A stretch of DNA of 64,000 bases, taken from contig NC_085052.1 of the NCBI RefSeq assembly GCF_963662255.1, forward strand, positions 32,064,654 to 32,128,653. The letters are read 5' to 3'. The notes beneath the pieces were generated by a model. It saw nothing but the letters and a program-made list of their open reading frames with translations. It had not been told where the DNA came from and did not search any database. The DNA comes from Cinclus cinclus. Its lineage: Eukaryota > Chordata > Aves > Passeriformes > Cinclidae. Numbering within the stretch: position 1 is the stretch's first letter; each line of letters begins with the position of its first letter. A program made the position numbers and the translations under genes. Below, piece by piece: positions 49,801-62,600 of the stretch.

Positions 49801-50452
49801 CTTGCTACATGTTGCTAAGATTTTCTGTAAAATTTCTGCAAAACAAAATAATTTTGGAGATCCAAAGTATTAGATTCCTTTGGCAGCTTTTTTACGAATG
49901 CCAGAACACAATCCAGCATGAACCAGACTGTTAACTGGACAGTCCTAATTTCAAAGAAATTCCTCCTAGTCTTTTGTCAGAAGGGAAGTGAAAATTGTGA
50001 GCTGCTGTGTAAATTGCCCATTTATTTGCCAGTGACAGAAGGAACAAACCACTGACTCTCCTGCCCCCTTTCAAAGCATGTGCAAAGAACTGGGAAAATC
50101 AGAACTGCTAAGCAATCACAAATGGAACAGCCTCATTTACTGGAGCTGTCACAGTTTGGGTAAATGACAGTGCAAATGCAGGCCAGATCTGCACTCCTCT
50201 GAATGTTAGCTCTTCCGTCTGAACAGTCACATCAGTGTTGCTACTGAGAAATAGCACCTTCACAGCCCATCCAAACCAAAGGCAGTATCTTCTTCCCAGC
50301 TACTTGTTCCTCAGCAGGAAAAGCCAGAAAGGCTTTTTTGTTCCTCTCAGAAAGCCACACTCATCACTAGTTTATTTCTGTACTCAGAACCCCTTCAGCT
50401 GGGCAGGGAGGGAGATGAGATGTCAAAAGCACTATCCCAGGAGAAAGCATAT

Positions 50453-50462
50453 CCATATTTGG
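50453..50462 (+). promoter_or_regulatory. Consensus CArG box (possible SRF site)
   Basis: CCATATTTGG fits CC(A/T)6GG exactly, and its reverse complement is the type of CArG found in striated-muscle actin promoters. LDB3 is a muscle gene, and the site lies about 2 kb upstream of the CpG island. A few such matches are expected by chance in 64 kb, so the link is tentative. Confidence 0.3.
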
Positions 50463-51899
50463 TGCTTGCAATGTCTGTACTTCACTTGATAATTTTCCTA
50501 ATATCATCATTGGTAAGGAGCCCCTCAGTACTTGAGGAGGCCAGCCTTGTTAAGTAGCAGTCATTCTTTTAAGTTTCCATTCATGGTGGTTGCACCTTCA
50601 GTTTAAAATTACTGCAAATAAGCTGCAGACAGCTTACTAAAGTACCTGACAAAGCTAATGAAACCATAGTGCAGAAATGTATGAAAAATGAGGGCCCTAT
50701 TTATAAGGAAAACAATGTTTCTGAGACTGCTCTGAGGCTGAAGAGCTGATGGAACAGTTTAGGAGATCAGGTTGTGATTAGAAGAAAAGATAAAAGACCA
50801 GGGGAAAGACTTGCAGAAAATTAGCCCTTGACAGAACTACCTGAATTTTCCAGTAAAGGAAATTGCCCAGGCTGGAATGAAACTCATGGGTCAAAAGCAA
50901 ATCACACTAAGTGAATCACTGAGGAAAATGGACAGCTAAATCCATCAATAAGCTACTTTCCAGAAAGCAAATAGGATTGCTTGCACAAGATGGCCTAGCC
51001 AGTGTAGTCTCAGTGCTCAGCTTTTCCTACTAAGTGGTGACACTGAAGGTATTTGAGGGAACTATTCCAAGGCCATTGGTAGGTAAGCAACATATTTCCG
51101 AAACATCATTTAAAATATAAGTTTAATACTGTCACTAGTGCTTTCTATAAAAACAGGATGGAGGATTTTTGTCCCTCCAAATGACAGGCACAAGTTTCTG
51201 GGAACAAGGCTGCAGGCTCTTTTAGAGAGTGCTGAGCAGGTAGAGCTCCCATACTTTCAAGTTCCCCAGCATCGAGTGACCCACGGAGAAACATACAAAC
51301 TACTGCATTTCATCCTGTTTCTAACAAAAACAAAGTCTGAAGCAAAACTGATCTACCACTCATCAGAACAGGATTATTGGCCAACTCCCAGCCATCCTTG
51401 CTGATACTTTTACCAGGGATCAGAAAATCAGGTTATTGAAAGCCTTGGAGAGGCTCAGGTGTAAGTCCTTAAATCTAAATAATACTTTTTCTAGCACACA
51501 TAGAATGGGATAATTTAACAGAACATCATGAAATAAACATAATTTCCCACCATCCAGATTATGCTTTCCAGCCTAGCATGCTATTTTAATGAGATTGCTC
51601 ACCTCATCACAAAATGTTTCCTTTGGGGATATAAGCCAACTTGTCAGTGGAACATTTTTGCAGCTGCCATTAAGTCACAATCCATGTTAGTATAAATTTT
51701 GGACAAATATAAATACAGAAATAATTCAGATCAATTTTTCCTGGCCTTGTCTGTGCATCCTGTATATTGGACCAAAAGAGGAGTCAGTACTTAAAGTGTA
51801 AAGAGACTTGAGGTTCCATAAGACAAGAAACCCTAAACCTGAACTGCGACCTTTTCAAGTAGGCTGGAGCTGAGAAACTTCTCAAAAGGGCTGTGTATT

Positions 51900-53560
51900 C
51901 CAGCGATTCCATCGCTGCGTTTATCCCGGCCCTCCCTGCGGGGGTTTCGCCGCCCTGTCCCTGGTGCTGACCGGGCGCGGCCCCTCGGCGCAGCCGCTCC
52001 GCCTGCCCGGGACCTTCCCAGCCCGGGGAATCCTCGCTCCTGGGCAAATCCCAGGGGGTTCGATGCCACGGGCACCGCACGCGTTTCCAGCGGTTCAACG
52101 CTTGGGAACTGACTTTTATTTTTTTTTTTTTAACAAACTCATAAAGCAGTGGCTCTGCTGTTGCAGTGAGAGAACAGCTGACTTTCTGCGGGCTACTTTG
52201 GGAAGCATAACATAAGCCAAAAAAGCAAACCAAAGAGAACTGCTGAAATGAGGGATGTATGGAGCGGGCTGCCTGGTCCTTGACAGCACTCAGCAGGACC
52301 ACAAGGCGTGTGAAGGCACTACAAGGCTCAATCTCTTAACTCACCTCAGAATCAGTATCCTGGTGGGGTAATTAAAGAGCTCGTTCTGCATTTTTTGTCT
52401 TCCAAACCCTTTGTCTCCTCTCGGGACGTCGTTTTAACTTTTCCATTTAACTAAAACGACCCTTGCTTACCAACACCAGTGAATCAGTGGGGGAAGACAA
52501 CCTCGCTTCCACTTTTCTACGGGTGAGTGTAAGAAAACACGGCTCTCACTCGTGTTCCGGCGGCGAGCGAAGGGGCCGAAGGCTCCGGGCTCCAAGCCCG
52601 CAAACCATTCACGCACAAGGCTCAAGAGCTTTTGCTGGACTTGGGCAGGACAGCAGCCCCTCCCGGCCGCCCTCGCCTCCTTCCAGAGCCTTCCTGGTCC
52701 CATCCGCGGGCGCAGCCCCCCCGCTCCCGCCGCCATTTCATCCCTCGCATCCTTCCCTGAGGGCTCAGACGCGGAACGCCCGCCCCCCGGGATACCTGCT
52801 GCCCCGGCGCTCGGCCGAACCGCTCCCCACAGCTCTGTGTCACGTTCCTGCTCTGCCACCACGGCCCCGAGGTGATCTCGGCCCAAACTCGGATATTTAC
52901 ACGCCGCCGGCGGCGGCTTCCTGCGGATCGGTCCCTGCGCCACCGCCGGAGGCAAATCCCCTCACGCGCCGCCTCGCCCGCCCAGCGCCCCCTCGCGGCG
53001 GGACGGGGAGCGGCCGCCCCCCTCAGCGCGGCGCTCCCGGCGGCCCGGGCGCTTTGAAGGCTCCGCCTGCGGGGCAGAGGCGCTTCCCTCGCCTCGGGGG
53101 TGCGCGGGGGGGTCTCAGCGCTTCCCCCGGTCGCGGCCGCCCTCTGGCTGCGGGGCCGATGTCCGTGGGCTCGGCAGCCGCGGCTCCCGCGGGGCGGGAC
53201 GCACCCGGCGCGGCCGGAGCTGGCGGGGGCGGCCCTCGGCCCGGAGGTGCCGGTGAGCGAGACGCTGCGAGCGGGCAAGGTGGGTCGCGCCGCGACTGCC
53301 GCGTGTCTCTAGTGGAAAATTAAACCCCGCAGACCCCTTACTGGAAAGGCAGAAGTGAGTAGGCGAGGCTGAAGTGTAACTTTTGAGAGGCTGCTTAGTT
53401 GTCTTGCATCCTTGTGGGTATAGGCGCGCCGCTGCATCAGCGTGCTGCGGTGATCCCTGAGGAATCTGCGATGGCCAAAGGACACTGACGGCACAGGATC
53501 CTTCTCGTACGCCTTGGTGCGCGCTCCCCGCGCTCTGCCACACCTCGGGCTCTCAGGAGG
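51900..53560 (+). promoter_or_regulatory. LDB3: CpG island, probable LDB3 promoter and 5' exon
   Basis: CpG-dense, GC-rich DNA stands out sharply from the rest of the window, with a smaller lobe at about 51900-52090 and the main body at about 52540-53320. It contains a GC box, GGGGCGGG, at 53191-53198 and two splice-donor-like sites: CCG|GTGAGC with GT at 53253 and CAAG|GTGGGT with GT at 53280. The only + strand gene downstream in the window is LDB3, whose first coding exon needs a noncoding upstream exon because it begins at a splice acceptor. The assignment to LDB3 is inference. A separate gene or a bidirectional promoter is possible. Confidence 0.6.
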
Positions 53561-55349
53561 CAAAGTCCTGTGACCTCGATGTCAGAGCTCAGCCCCTGGT
53601 CTGTGTGGAGCTCACGGTGATGTCTTGGGTTTGTTTGGGTTTTCTTCGTTCACTGTTTTCTCTTTCTTGAGGCCGGATAGTCAATTAAGTTTCCCTGTAG
53701 CAAGGCGCGAATTACACTAGTCACAGGATTTCTGTAAACTTTGCTGGTTTCAGCCCAGATCTGGAGAACAATGAATACTGAACAGCAAGACATTTTGTAG
53801 ACTTCTTTTTCTGCCTCAAGTAGATGTATTATAAACTGAGCCCCGCGTTTTAACCCAGTTTGCTGCTCATTTTCTCACCGAAAGCTGGTAATCTAAGTCC
53901 TGTGCTTATGTTTATGAACAGGACATGGTTAAAACAACAGGTGTTTAGGTGTTCTTTATCTTAGAATAAGAAATTTTCTTATCATGGTAAGTGCCATAGA
54001 AGTCAGAAGTATTACATGGTGTATTGAGTGTCTTCAAAAACAATGACTGTAAAGCTGGTAAGATGAGAACTAATATACACTTAAGTCTTCACAGTCTGGA
54101 GTGGTATCTTCCCCTTCCCTTTCGTGGCGTATCTGTCCCTCCACAGGCTTCCAGTTTAACATGGTTACAAAAAAAATCTTAATATCTTTTAAAGTTTAAT
54201 TCTGACTAAGATGTGTTGTATACCAAATCCTTTATGGTAGTGAAAGGAGGGTGTTGCAGGGGAAAAAAAGGCCACGCAGTAGAGGAAAAAGGTGTGAGAT
54301 GCAGGGTTGGTTTTTTGTTTGTTTTTGTTTTTGTAAAGGTGAAAATAGTAATGGTGAAGGATCTAGAGGGAGGGGTAAATAGCAAATTCGGTTAATTGGT
54401 AAAAAGATACCGGCAGCAGCAAACAGCCTGACAGCAAACATTTGAGCTGCATTTCTGAAGGCATTATATTATAGAAAAGGAAGATAATATTATATCATTA
54501 TATTGCCCTAGCATATCTCCCCAGCATTATCAGTTTTTTTCTGGAACCCACAAAGCACAGCCTTAGTAAGATACTGACAAAGCTGAATGTGGTGAAGCCA
54601 AGTGTGATAGAAAATTTAGCAGCTTGAGAAAGCTTAGGACACTTAGTACAACTTGATAAAGGGGCTAAAAGGAACTCAGAAATCCTAAGGTCCATGAGAA
54701 TTGAAGGATTTTATATAAATAGGTGAAACAAAGCTGTACATGGAAGTACAAGCAGGATTAACTCACCTTTGTTCAGAGTTCAGCAGTGAAGGAAAGGAGA
54801 ACACAATGAGCTCTTTTGCAGGATAGTCTTACTTTGGAAGCAGTATTAAACTTGTGAGGGAAAATATCTTTGCTCTTGGTAATTAGTTTTAAATTCATTT
54901 TGCCACTGGCAAGGTAGGAATTCAGAGCTGATTTTTTTTTCCCCATCTCTAATGTGTCAATTTCAAATTCCTTAGCATTGCTTAGCTAATATATAGTAAA
55001 TGTGTACTATTGCATCCTGTGGATGACAATGAAGATCAGTCTCCACATACAGCTGTTGATTTCATGTGAAATGTTCTTAACATTGGGTTCATTCAAAACT
55101 TTGGAGATATTGGATGACTGATTCAAAGCTGGGGTTTTCTTCATGCATGTGTCTAGTGACTAATTTCTTCAAAGGTTCCATTTGCCTTGCTTTCCTGCTC
55201 TTCTGAAGAATTGTAGATAATTATACTGGGGACAGTGCAGGAATCCGTGGGACAGAAAGGGTGTGTTTGTCATAAAGCTGAATGCTGGCTTCTTGTACTG
55301 CTACTCCCTCAGATGAGGGAGACTGAAAAAAAGACAATCTTTTTGATTG

Positions 55350-55500
55350 GGTTTTTTTTGGGGGGGTTGGGGTTTTTTTGGGGGGTTGAATTTTTTGGGG
55401 TTGTTTTTTTCTGTTTTTTGTGGTGTTTTTTTTTTCTATTTTGTTTTTGGGGGGGGGGGGGGTTTGTTGGGGGTTGGAGGGTTTTTTTGGTTTTTTTTTT
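55350..55500 (+). repeat. G/T-rich tract with quadruplex-forming runs
   Basis: The + strand consists of T and G runs: G7 at 55360-55366, G4 at 55369-55372, G6 at 55380-55385 and an uninterrupted G14 at 55449-55462 followed by G5 and G3. Several segments meet the standard pattern of four G runs with short loops. If LDB3 transcription starts in the CpG island, the G-rich strand is the RNA-like strand. Confidence 0.9.
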
Positions 55501-58500
55501 CCCTAAAGGAAAGTCTATCCAGCTTGTTGAATGTCTTTCTGTTAAAGAGGAGATGATAGTTTATTCGTGTTCAGCACAAATCTTTCACTTGCCTAAACAT
55601 AAAACATTGAAACCATGACCTTGTATGCATCTTTTTATTTGCCAGAGATTCATAGTCTGTTGCAGCTCGGAAGTCAAACTCTCAAGCAATCCACTTCTGA
55701 TATCCTTGATGATCCAAATGATACAACCTTGTTGCTGCAGTAACAGTAATCCAGGTCTCCCCTGTGCCTACATCTACCACAGCAGCTAAAATACAACCCC
55801 TGACTAATGTGTCCAGCTTTGTGAAGTAGTAGCAACTTTAACAATTGAAATTTCCATTACTTGTTTCCTTCCACCTTAATTTAGCATTGACACTAGTGGC
55901 TTTCATTTCATTTCATTCACTGAATGTCTGGAGTGCACTCCTGAGCCCGCAGCTGTGGCTCTCCCGAAGGCGATTCACTGTGATACGCACAGCATGGTCT
56001 CCTAGCACGTGTGAATTGTTTCCGCTAGTGTAACTAACATCTCTGCTGCACTTGTGGAAGGACAGCTCTGCTCCGCCGCGGAGGCATTTAATGGAGGTGG
56101 TGACACTCTCTTGTGCCTGGTACCCATCCAGCTTCCTCACAACTGTTCCCATCAGTCAGCTGGGAATAGCTTGGAGGCAGGAGGGGTGGTGCCTGGGGAG
56201 CTCTGGACAATCCTCTGATTTGATATGTGTAGAGAAAATGTCACCCTGCTCCTGGAATATGTTTTTTGTTTAAATGTCACTCCTTACATCAGTGACCTCC
56301 TCTGACTCAGCACTCAGCATAGCTTCTCTCTGAAGGGAGTGAGCTTCAAGCAAGTCATAGATGTTTGACATAGCCAGAGAATGGATGGAAGAAGGCACAC
56401 CATGAGAAACAAAACACTATTATCTGAGCAAACAAAAATTATTTTTTAAACAGACTAGCAGGCAATTATGTAAAGCAACTTAAAACCCAATCTAAACATC
56501 ACGAGCCTCTGAAAAACAAGGAAATTATCAGTTCTGTACACACAGTTTATTTCAGCTCTGATTTCCCAGAAGGTTTTGCTGAGGTTTGTGCTGGTAGCTG
56601 TGGTAGCACTGTACCTGCTGCACTGATGTCTCACCTTTGAAAACAGGGCAGGGCTGAAACACCCATCAGGGTAGATCTTATCTATCTGGCTTTCTTCTCT
56701 AGAGGCTAATTGTACTGAAAGTCTGTAGAAGATGAGACCTGCGCTAAGGGTGTCCCTAACAAATGGAACTGTGACTACAGCATGAGCTTCTGTAGTATTT
56801 TAACTTCATTATTAGGAGTAATAATTTCCATAATTAGGAAATTTTGTCAGGCAGGCAGAGGGGATACAGACACAGGAGAGAGGCTTGGAGTGAGAAAGCT
56901 GTGGAATATTCTTTCTCCAAATTGCACGTGGTAGGGATAGAGCAGATGCATGAAAGAGCTGTGGTGCTGTGTTGAAGGGAAATGTTGGCCAGGACGCTGG
57001 CATATCCTCTACCCTTTCCTTTTAAAAATGCCAAGCTATGCTGAACATTCGTGCAGACATGGACAGAAATCAAAGGAGTAGGAACAAGTGACCTCAGTTT
57101 AACATTTCATTCAAGTGACAGAGCCCTGAATTCGATGCCCACTCTGGCTTCTTAGCTCACCACTCGGCCTGAAGGATTTCTCAGATACTTTCAGATGTCC
57201 TGATAAGCAAATGGCGTGTTATAGATGTGAAAGCAGGACAGAAGCACATGGTGTTTGGTTAAACAATATCTCTGCTTCTTAGTGCTCAGCTCTGTTTAGT
57301 TTGTTGTGTGGTTGTATTCTGTTCTGGGATTTTGCTTCCCCCACCTTTCTGTTATTTACACAAATGACTGAAGATTTAGGCAAGTTAACATGCACAGAAT
57401 TCACAGTCCACGAAACTGTGACCTCTCTTCTAATACTTGTTTATATGACACTGTCTTTAGTAGTGAAGCAATTACTTGTTATGTTTATCTTACTCCTGGT
57501 TTTATTCTGTTCTCCTGAACTCTTGAAATGGAGCCAAGAGAGGACACAAAATACAGCAGTGAATTCCTAGGGAAAGTAGAAGGAAAAGTACAATGAGAAT
57601 ATACCTTCAAACTTTCATGTGTGCATGTGGCTTTCTGAAATAAAAAAAGCAGTACTAGATAAACTGTCAGGCCAGGAAACTCTGCCATTTTAAGTCCAAC
57701 GAGTCAGTTTTTCCTCTCCTCAAAGTAATCATGCAAGCATCAGTGGTTCTGGACTCACAGAGGACAGGTTATAAATACTCTTAATGTAAAAGTACCTTCG
57801 AGGTATTTGTGAGACATCAAACTCCTGCATTATTCTCAAGCTGTATCTTGCTATTTGCTTTCATTTTGGTTGGGGCCAGTTCCACTGGCTTAGTATAACT
57901 TTTATTTAAATCTTTGTGAATTACTGGGTTTAATGTGGACCTCTGGCTACAACAGAGGGTTATATGGTCTAGTCTCGTGCCCGTGTGGAGATTAATTATT
58001 ATTCCCTTGTACAAATGGCTTTTCTGGCACTGTGAATGCTAGACAGAAACTTTTATTGCTTTATTGTTTTGAAAAATTATTGACCATCTCCTTAGACAAA
58101 GACTGAGGTCCTGGTAGTGTTTGCTGTCTGCTGTTTTGTCATCAGATATTTATCATGTTTTGAGGTAGATGTATTGGCAGGGTGACCATTATCAGTGTTC
58201 AACCTGAGCTGCCTCACTCTAATGCATTGTGTGGCTTTGCTTGTCTTTTTGGTTATCAAAGTTGAACCCATGTTTGGGTTTTTCCCCCTTTTTTAATAGA
58301 ATGGTGATTTCTTTCTAACCAGAGGATAAAGGAGGATAAATGCTGTGAAGATACAGAAGAGGGGTTCTGGAGGTCCTGCATAAATTGACTTGAAAGGGGT
58401 GAGCCTTATTTAGTCCTTGTAGCTTTACCCTGAGAGCAGAAACTTTTTGTTTATATCTGTAGTTCTGCCAACTGCTTCTTTCCTACTCTCATGCCCTCTG

Positions 58501-58861
58501 TATTTTAGCAATTTCCAATCAAAGGCAGAAATGCTATCCAGCATTACTGAACAAGGATTATAGTTTTATGGATTTCCTAAGAACTGGAATGTAAACTATG
58601 AAAAAAAAAATCAAGGAATTTATTAAGGAAGCAGTTAGCTAACTATTTGTATCCTTAGCCTTTCATTCAAGTGTCACACCTTTGGAAGACTTGTATTGAA
58701 GTGATGAAACAGGTATGTAGTGAAAACGTGCTTTTGTCACAGAAATTAAATGCTGATTAGAAGTATCCCATGATACATCTTTCTGAATTCAGAAAGAATA
58801 AATGGTAATTTTTCCTAAGGAAAGCAAGGGCTGTAGAACCAAGAGCCAAACAAGAAGTTGT

Positions 58862-58929
58862 GGTTTTTTTTGTTTTGGTTTGGTTTTGTTTGTTTGTTTG
58901 TGGGGGTTTTTGGTGTTGTTTTTTTTGGT
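58862..58929 (+). repeat. G/T-rich low-complexity tract with GTTT repeats
   Basis: A short simple-sequence tract of T runs and a (GTTT)n segment, followed by GGGGG and more T. It is the third such + strand G/T tract right of OPN4. Confidence 0.85.
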
Positions 58930-59510
58930 AATGCTAAATACATGTAGTATATACTTTTTCAGTTTAACAAAGCATTGCAAAAGAAGGTTAACACTTTCTT
59001 GGTGCCTTTCCTGCTACATGTGGAAAGATCTATACAGAAAGAACTTGTATTACATGTCACAGTGCAAGATGCCTGTGTGCTGAAGCAGAATTTTAAAATG
59101 GCTTTGTAGTTGTTAACAGGTTAGTGAAGAGACTTGGGTGTTTGGGATTTCAGAATTGGATTTTGTTTGCTTGTTTTATTAAAACATGTGTTTTGTCCAT
59201 AAGGTAACTGAGCAGCATGAGGGGCTTGAGGAGCCTAGAAAGATCTGTCCCCTTCCCTGGGGACTATATTAGACCTCTGAGTCATGAAGTCTTTGCATAG
59301 TAGGTGTCTGGTTACAAACCTTTTATGGGCCCTACTCAGCTGGGATATCAGCATCTGCATTATAGCTCCCATCTATTCTTAGGTGGTATCAGAGCACGAC
59401 TGAACAGGCAAGGCAGAGAGAGAATTGTTTTCATTATGTAAAATCCTTCCCTGTTCTCAGTCTGTTTTTTCACACTTTTTTTCTGTCTGCCCCGTCCTTC
59501 TGTCCTGCAG

Positions 59511-59635
59511 TGCCCTGTTGCTGTCTGTGAAAGCGGTACAACATGGCTTACAGTGTGACTCTGAATGGACCTGGACCGTGGGGCTTCCGACTGCAAGGAG
59601 GCAAGGACTTCAACATGCCCTTGACCATCTCCAGA
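59511..59635 (+). CDS. LDB3: LDB3 (ZASP/Cypher) first coding exon, partial gene; CDS from 59543
   Basis: LDB3 is a PDZ-LIM scaffold of the striated-muscle Z-disc that binds alpha-actinin through its PDZ domain. The exon starts after an excellent pyrimidine tract and CTGCAG at 59510. It has 32 bases of 5' UTR with an in-frame TGA at 59528-59530, then ATG at 59543 in a strong context (AAC before, G after). The donor is TCCAGA|GTAAGT, phase 0. The 31 residues begin [20 protein letters not shown], with the PWGF carboxylate-binding loop of the PDZ domain at 12-15. They match the human protein closely, with Ala for Ser at position 2 and Asn for Thr at position 8. The next exon, expected to begin ITPGSKA, is not found before 64000, so the gene is cut by the window edge. 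Confidence 0.96.
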
Positions 59636-62600
59636 GTAAGTGTGCAAAAAAAACTTGTTGAGCTTGTTTGGGTTGGAAAATAGCAGTCGTATGTGCACTT
59701 TGACCTGGCCTAGCAGAACTGAGGATCTTTGCACCTAGGTGTGAATAAAGAGAATATAACGTGAACTAGAAATGTACCAGTTTGAAATACAACCTGGTAT
59801 TGATAATGCCTCAGGAAGACAGTTCTGGTTAGTATGTTTTTATGGATGGTGATACTGTCTCTCTTAAGTAAGCTTCCAGTTCTATTCTTGTTCAGTGTTG
59901 TCTCTTTTTCTGCTGATAGGGACCTCACTGGTGCAGTCTGGGGGGGAAGGGAGTAGAATTACTCTGAATGGGAATACAGAAATATATTTCTAGAATATAA
60001 ACATGTAACTGCTTGTAAGTATATGAACTCAGGTGTTAAAACTGAAAAAAAGACAGGAATGTGTACCCTCTTGTGATGGTGTGCTATACTGGGATAAAAA
60101 TTAGACATGTCAAGCAGAAAACTCAGCAGTACTTAAAATACTGTATTAAATTATGCAGAAGCCTTCCATTTGCAGCTGACAAACAGCATGGATTTAATAA
60201 TTAATTACCTGGTGTATCTGTCAATTACAGCCCTATATCTCCTAGCTGCCTTTTTCTTTTCTCATTGAATTATTATTTTAAGGCATTGCAGTTCAGTACT
60301 CCTATTACCTGAATTAGCTCAGTTTCTTAAAAATTTTTAACATTGGATGGTTTTCGGGTAATTTGTGTTTCCCTTACCTACTTTTCTCTTATAAGATACT
60401 TCTGTGTGATTTCTGGTAGCTTCCTTCTTTTTTTCTTGTTTCTGATAGTCTCAAATCTGCTCCAGAATGCTCAGATCCTTCTAGAGAGGTCTTGGTTTCT
60501 CCACAAATCACCTGCAGAAGGCTTATTTTGCAGTACAGTGATGAGAGAGGTTACTTACATAACAGTATTTAAGAGAAATACCAGAATGATTTAATCAGAG
60601 AAACAAGTAGAATGCAAATGAAAGGTCTGCTCCGCTGCAAAAAATAATAATAAAAAACCCCTACACTTATTTTAAAACTATGTTGTTTTTTGAATAATGA
60701 AATAATGCAGTCTGTTAAGTTGTGGGTACAAAATTCATATCTCTGCAACAAATGTGATTCAAAGTCAGTTGATGAGCTTCTGAAATCTTAGCTATGCTCT
60801 TTCATATTCATCCTGTGAAACCGTATCATCTGATCTCCCTTGTTCTTATGCACATTATCCCTTTCTTAGGAGACACAGCCACATTTACCATAATACTAAG
60901 GCCTATGATGTTGAGATGTACTTTTCATAACTCCTTTTGCAGCATAGTAATTGCAAAGAAGGCTGTTCTGGCAGTATTATCAAAAGCAAACAAGGAAAAC
61001 ATGACTTAAAATACTCCCTGTCTACAAAAATAAATTCCCTTCATAAACTCAGATTAATAATGTTGGTATTTCATTTCTCATCCCACCCAAGGTAAGTACA
61101 GAGAGGTGCCATCGTATTTTTGTAGGCACTGTATTTTCATGACACTTTGCAGCCTGCACTGTATGGTGTTGATTGTTTCCCTAGAAGTCATTCGGTCATA
61201 CCTAGAGTCTGTCAGCCATGGGCCCGGGCTGTAGCACTTGCACTGTATATGACACAATCAGTAATGAAGAGCCAGTTGTTTCCCAAAGAGCTCTTTGTTT
61301 CAGACTGTAATCTGTGAAAGTGTAAACACTATGCCCAAAGGCTGTATGATTCTCATGGGGCTTTTGAGAGCATAGGAGGAACAGAAGTGAAGCTGCAACA
61401 GTTGAATTCCCAGAGGTGTGGAGGAATTAGCTCTTCACACTGCTGACTGCATTTTCAGCCGTAGCAGTGTCAGAAAGAGCTGTTAAATGTTTCTTAGCTC
61501 CTTCCCAATGAGGCCCAGTTTTTAGCTGGGACTACAGCTTTGGGATGAGATTGGATTTTAGAGCCTGCCTTATGAGGGCAGAAGCAGACATACAGGAATT
61601 AACATAGCCTCTTTCAGGGGCAGCTGGGATACTTGATACCTGCTGATTGTGATGCTTTTAATTGGAGCACAGTGTAATACATGACTTTTGATGATAATCT
61701 GTTCTTTTCTTTATCAGCTATCACATAAATATATCTTCAAACAAATCAGAAATTGCAGTCATAAGTGAGTTGACCGATGAACTCAGCCATACTTTCAGTC
61801 TTATTGTGGTGGGAAAAGGGAAGCTGTACTTAGATTTTTAAATATTCCTGGTGGGGAGGAAGGGAGAGAAGATAAGTGTGAGGAAGATCTTCTTGGAAAG
61901 GGCACACAGCTCTAAATGTTGCTAGTGGGTAATGTACACCTATTTAGGGACTGGTTTTGATCCACAGCTGCCCTGAGATGAAATTAGACTTTGTATGTGC
62001 AAGATGAGTCCTAAACTCCAAATACTTCAACTTAAGGAGTGTTATAATTGCTTTTAATATCAGATGTACCATGTCCCTTTTGGCTACATGTGCACAGTGT
62101 CCATCTAAGCCTGTAGACTGGATTTGCATGCAGACATGTTCATTGTGTTCTGATTGCCCCAATTAACTACACTGTCTCTGGGTGGGCCACAGAGAACAGA
62201 AAGATTCCTCCTTTTTCACGAAGGCTCTGTGCTGTTCTGTCGTGCTGCAAGAGCAGTGCCTCTAAAAAAGACTGAGAAAGACAGTGGAAAGAGTGTAATA
62301 CAGCAGAGTTGTTAATCCCATCTATAGTATGAGACCAACGTGTTTCCAGGGGCCATCCTGAAAGAGGACACCAGTATTGTGCCATTATGAAGCTAGCCCC
62401 TGCATAGACATAAGGTGGGTGGGTGCCTGTTGGCCTGCACTGTCTTAGCCAGCCCTATACAATTCCCACCCACCTCACACTTTAACCTGGAGAATAGGGA
62501 AGAAATCCTGAAGGTCTTTGAAACCTGCTTAGGAAAGCACAGTACAGGATTGTGGGATTGCTAATGCTTCTGTTCAGGGGAAATGCTCATAACACAGTGG

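Larger units (their letters stand above)
40771..51900. other. Intergenic DNA between OPN4 and the CpG island
   Basis: About 11 kb with no recognisable gene or RNA gene. It contains a G/T-rich tract at 43711-43875 and a consensus CArG box at 50453-50462. A stretch around 41690-41960 has an isolated CCGCGGCGG and several TAAT motifs and could be a conserved noncoding element, although this cannot be tested here. Open frames of up to 137 codons show no known domains. Confidence 0.55.
53561..59510 (+). other. LDB3: Probable LDB3 5' intron
   Basis: If the CpG island holds the first LDB3 exon, this 6 kb is the intron before the ATG exon. It contains G/T-rich tracts at 55350-55500 and 58862-58929. 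A TATAAATA at 57770-57777 is noted but unsupported. I see no further exon with a recognisable product. Confidence 0.5.

Noticed and set aside
52467..53278. Minus-strand open frames of 162 and 218 codons in the CpG island
   Set aside because: They are Arg/Ala/Gly-rich translations typical of CpG-island DNA, with no domain and no convincing downstream exon to the left.
52463..53323. 286-codon + strand open frame in the CpG island
   Set aside because: Its length is explained by very high GC content, which depletes stop codons. Several other frames on both strands are also open. Only the short part from ATG 53159 to the donors is kept, as a possible uORF.
57770..57777. TATAAATA as an alternative LDB3 promoter
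   Set aside because: An isolated AT-rich octamer is common by chance. No initiator, donor site or leader exon could be tied to it.
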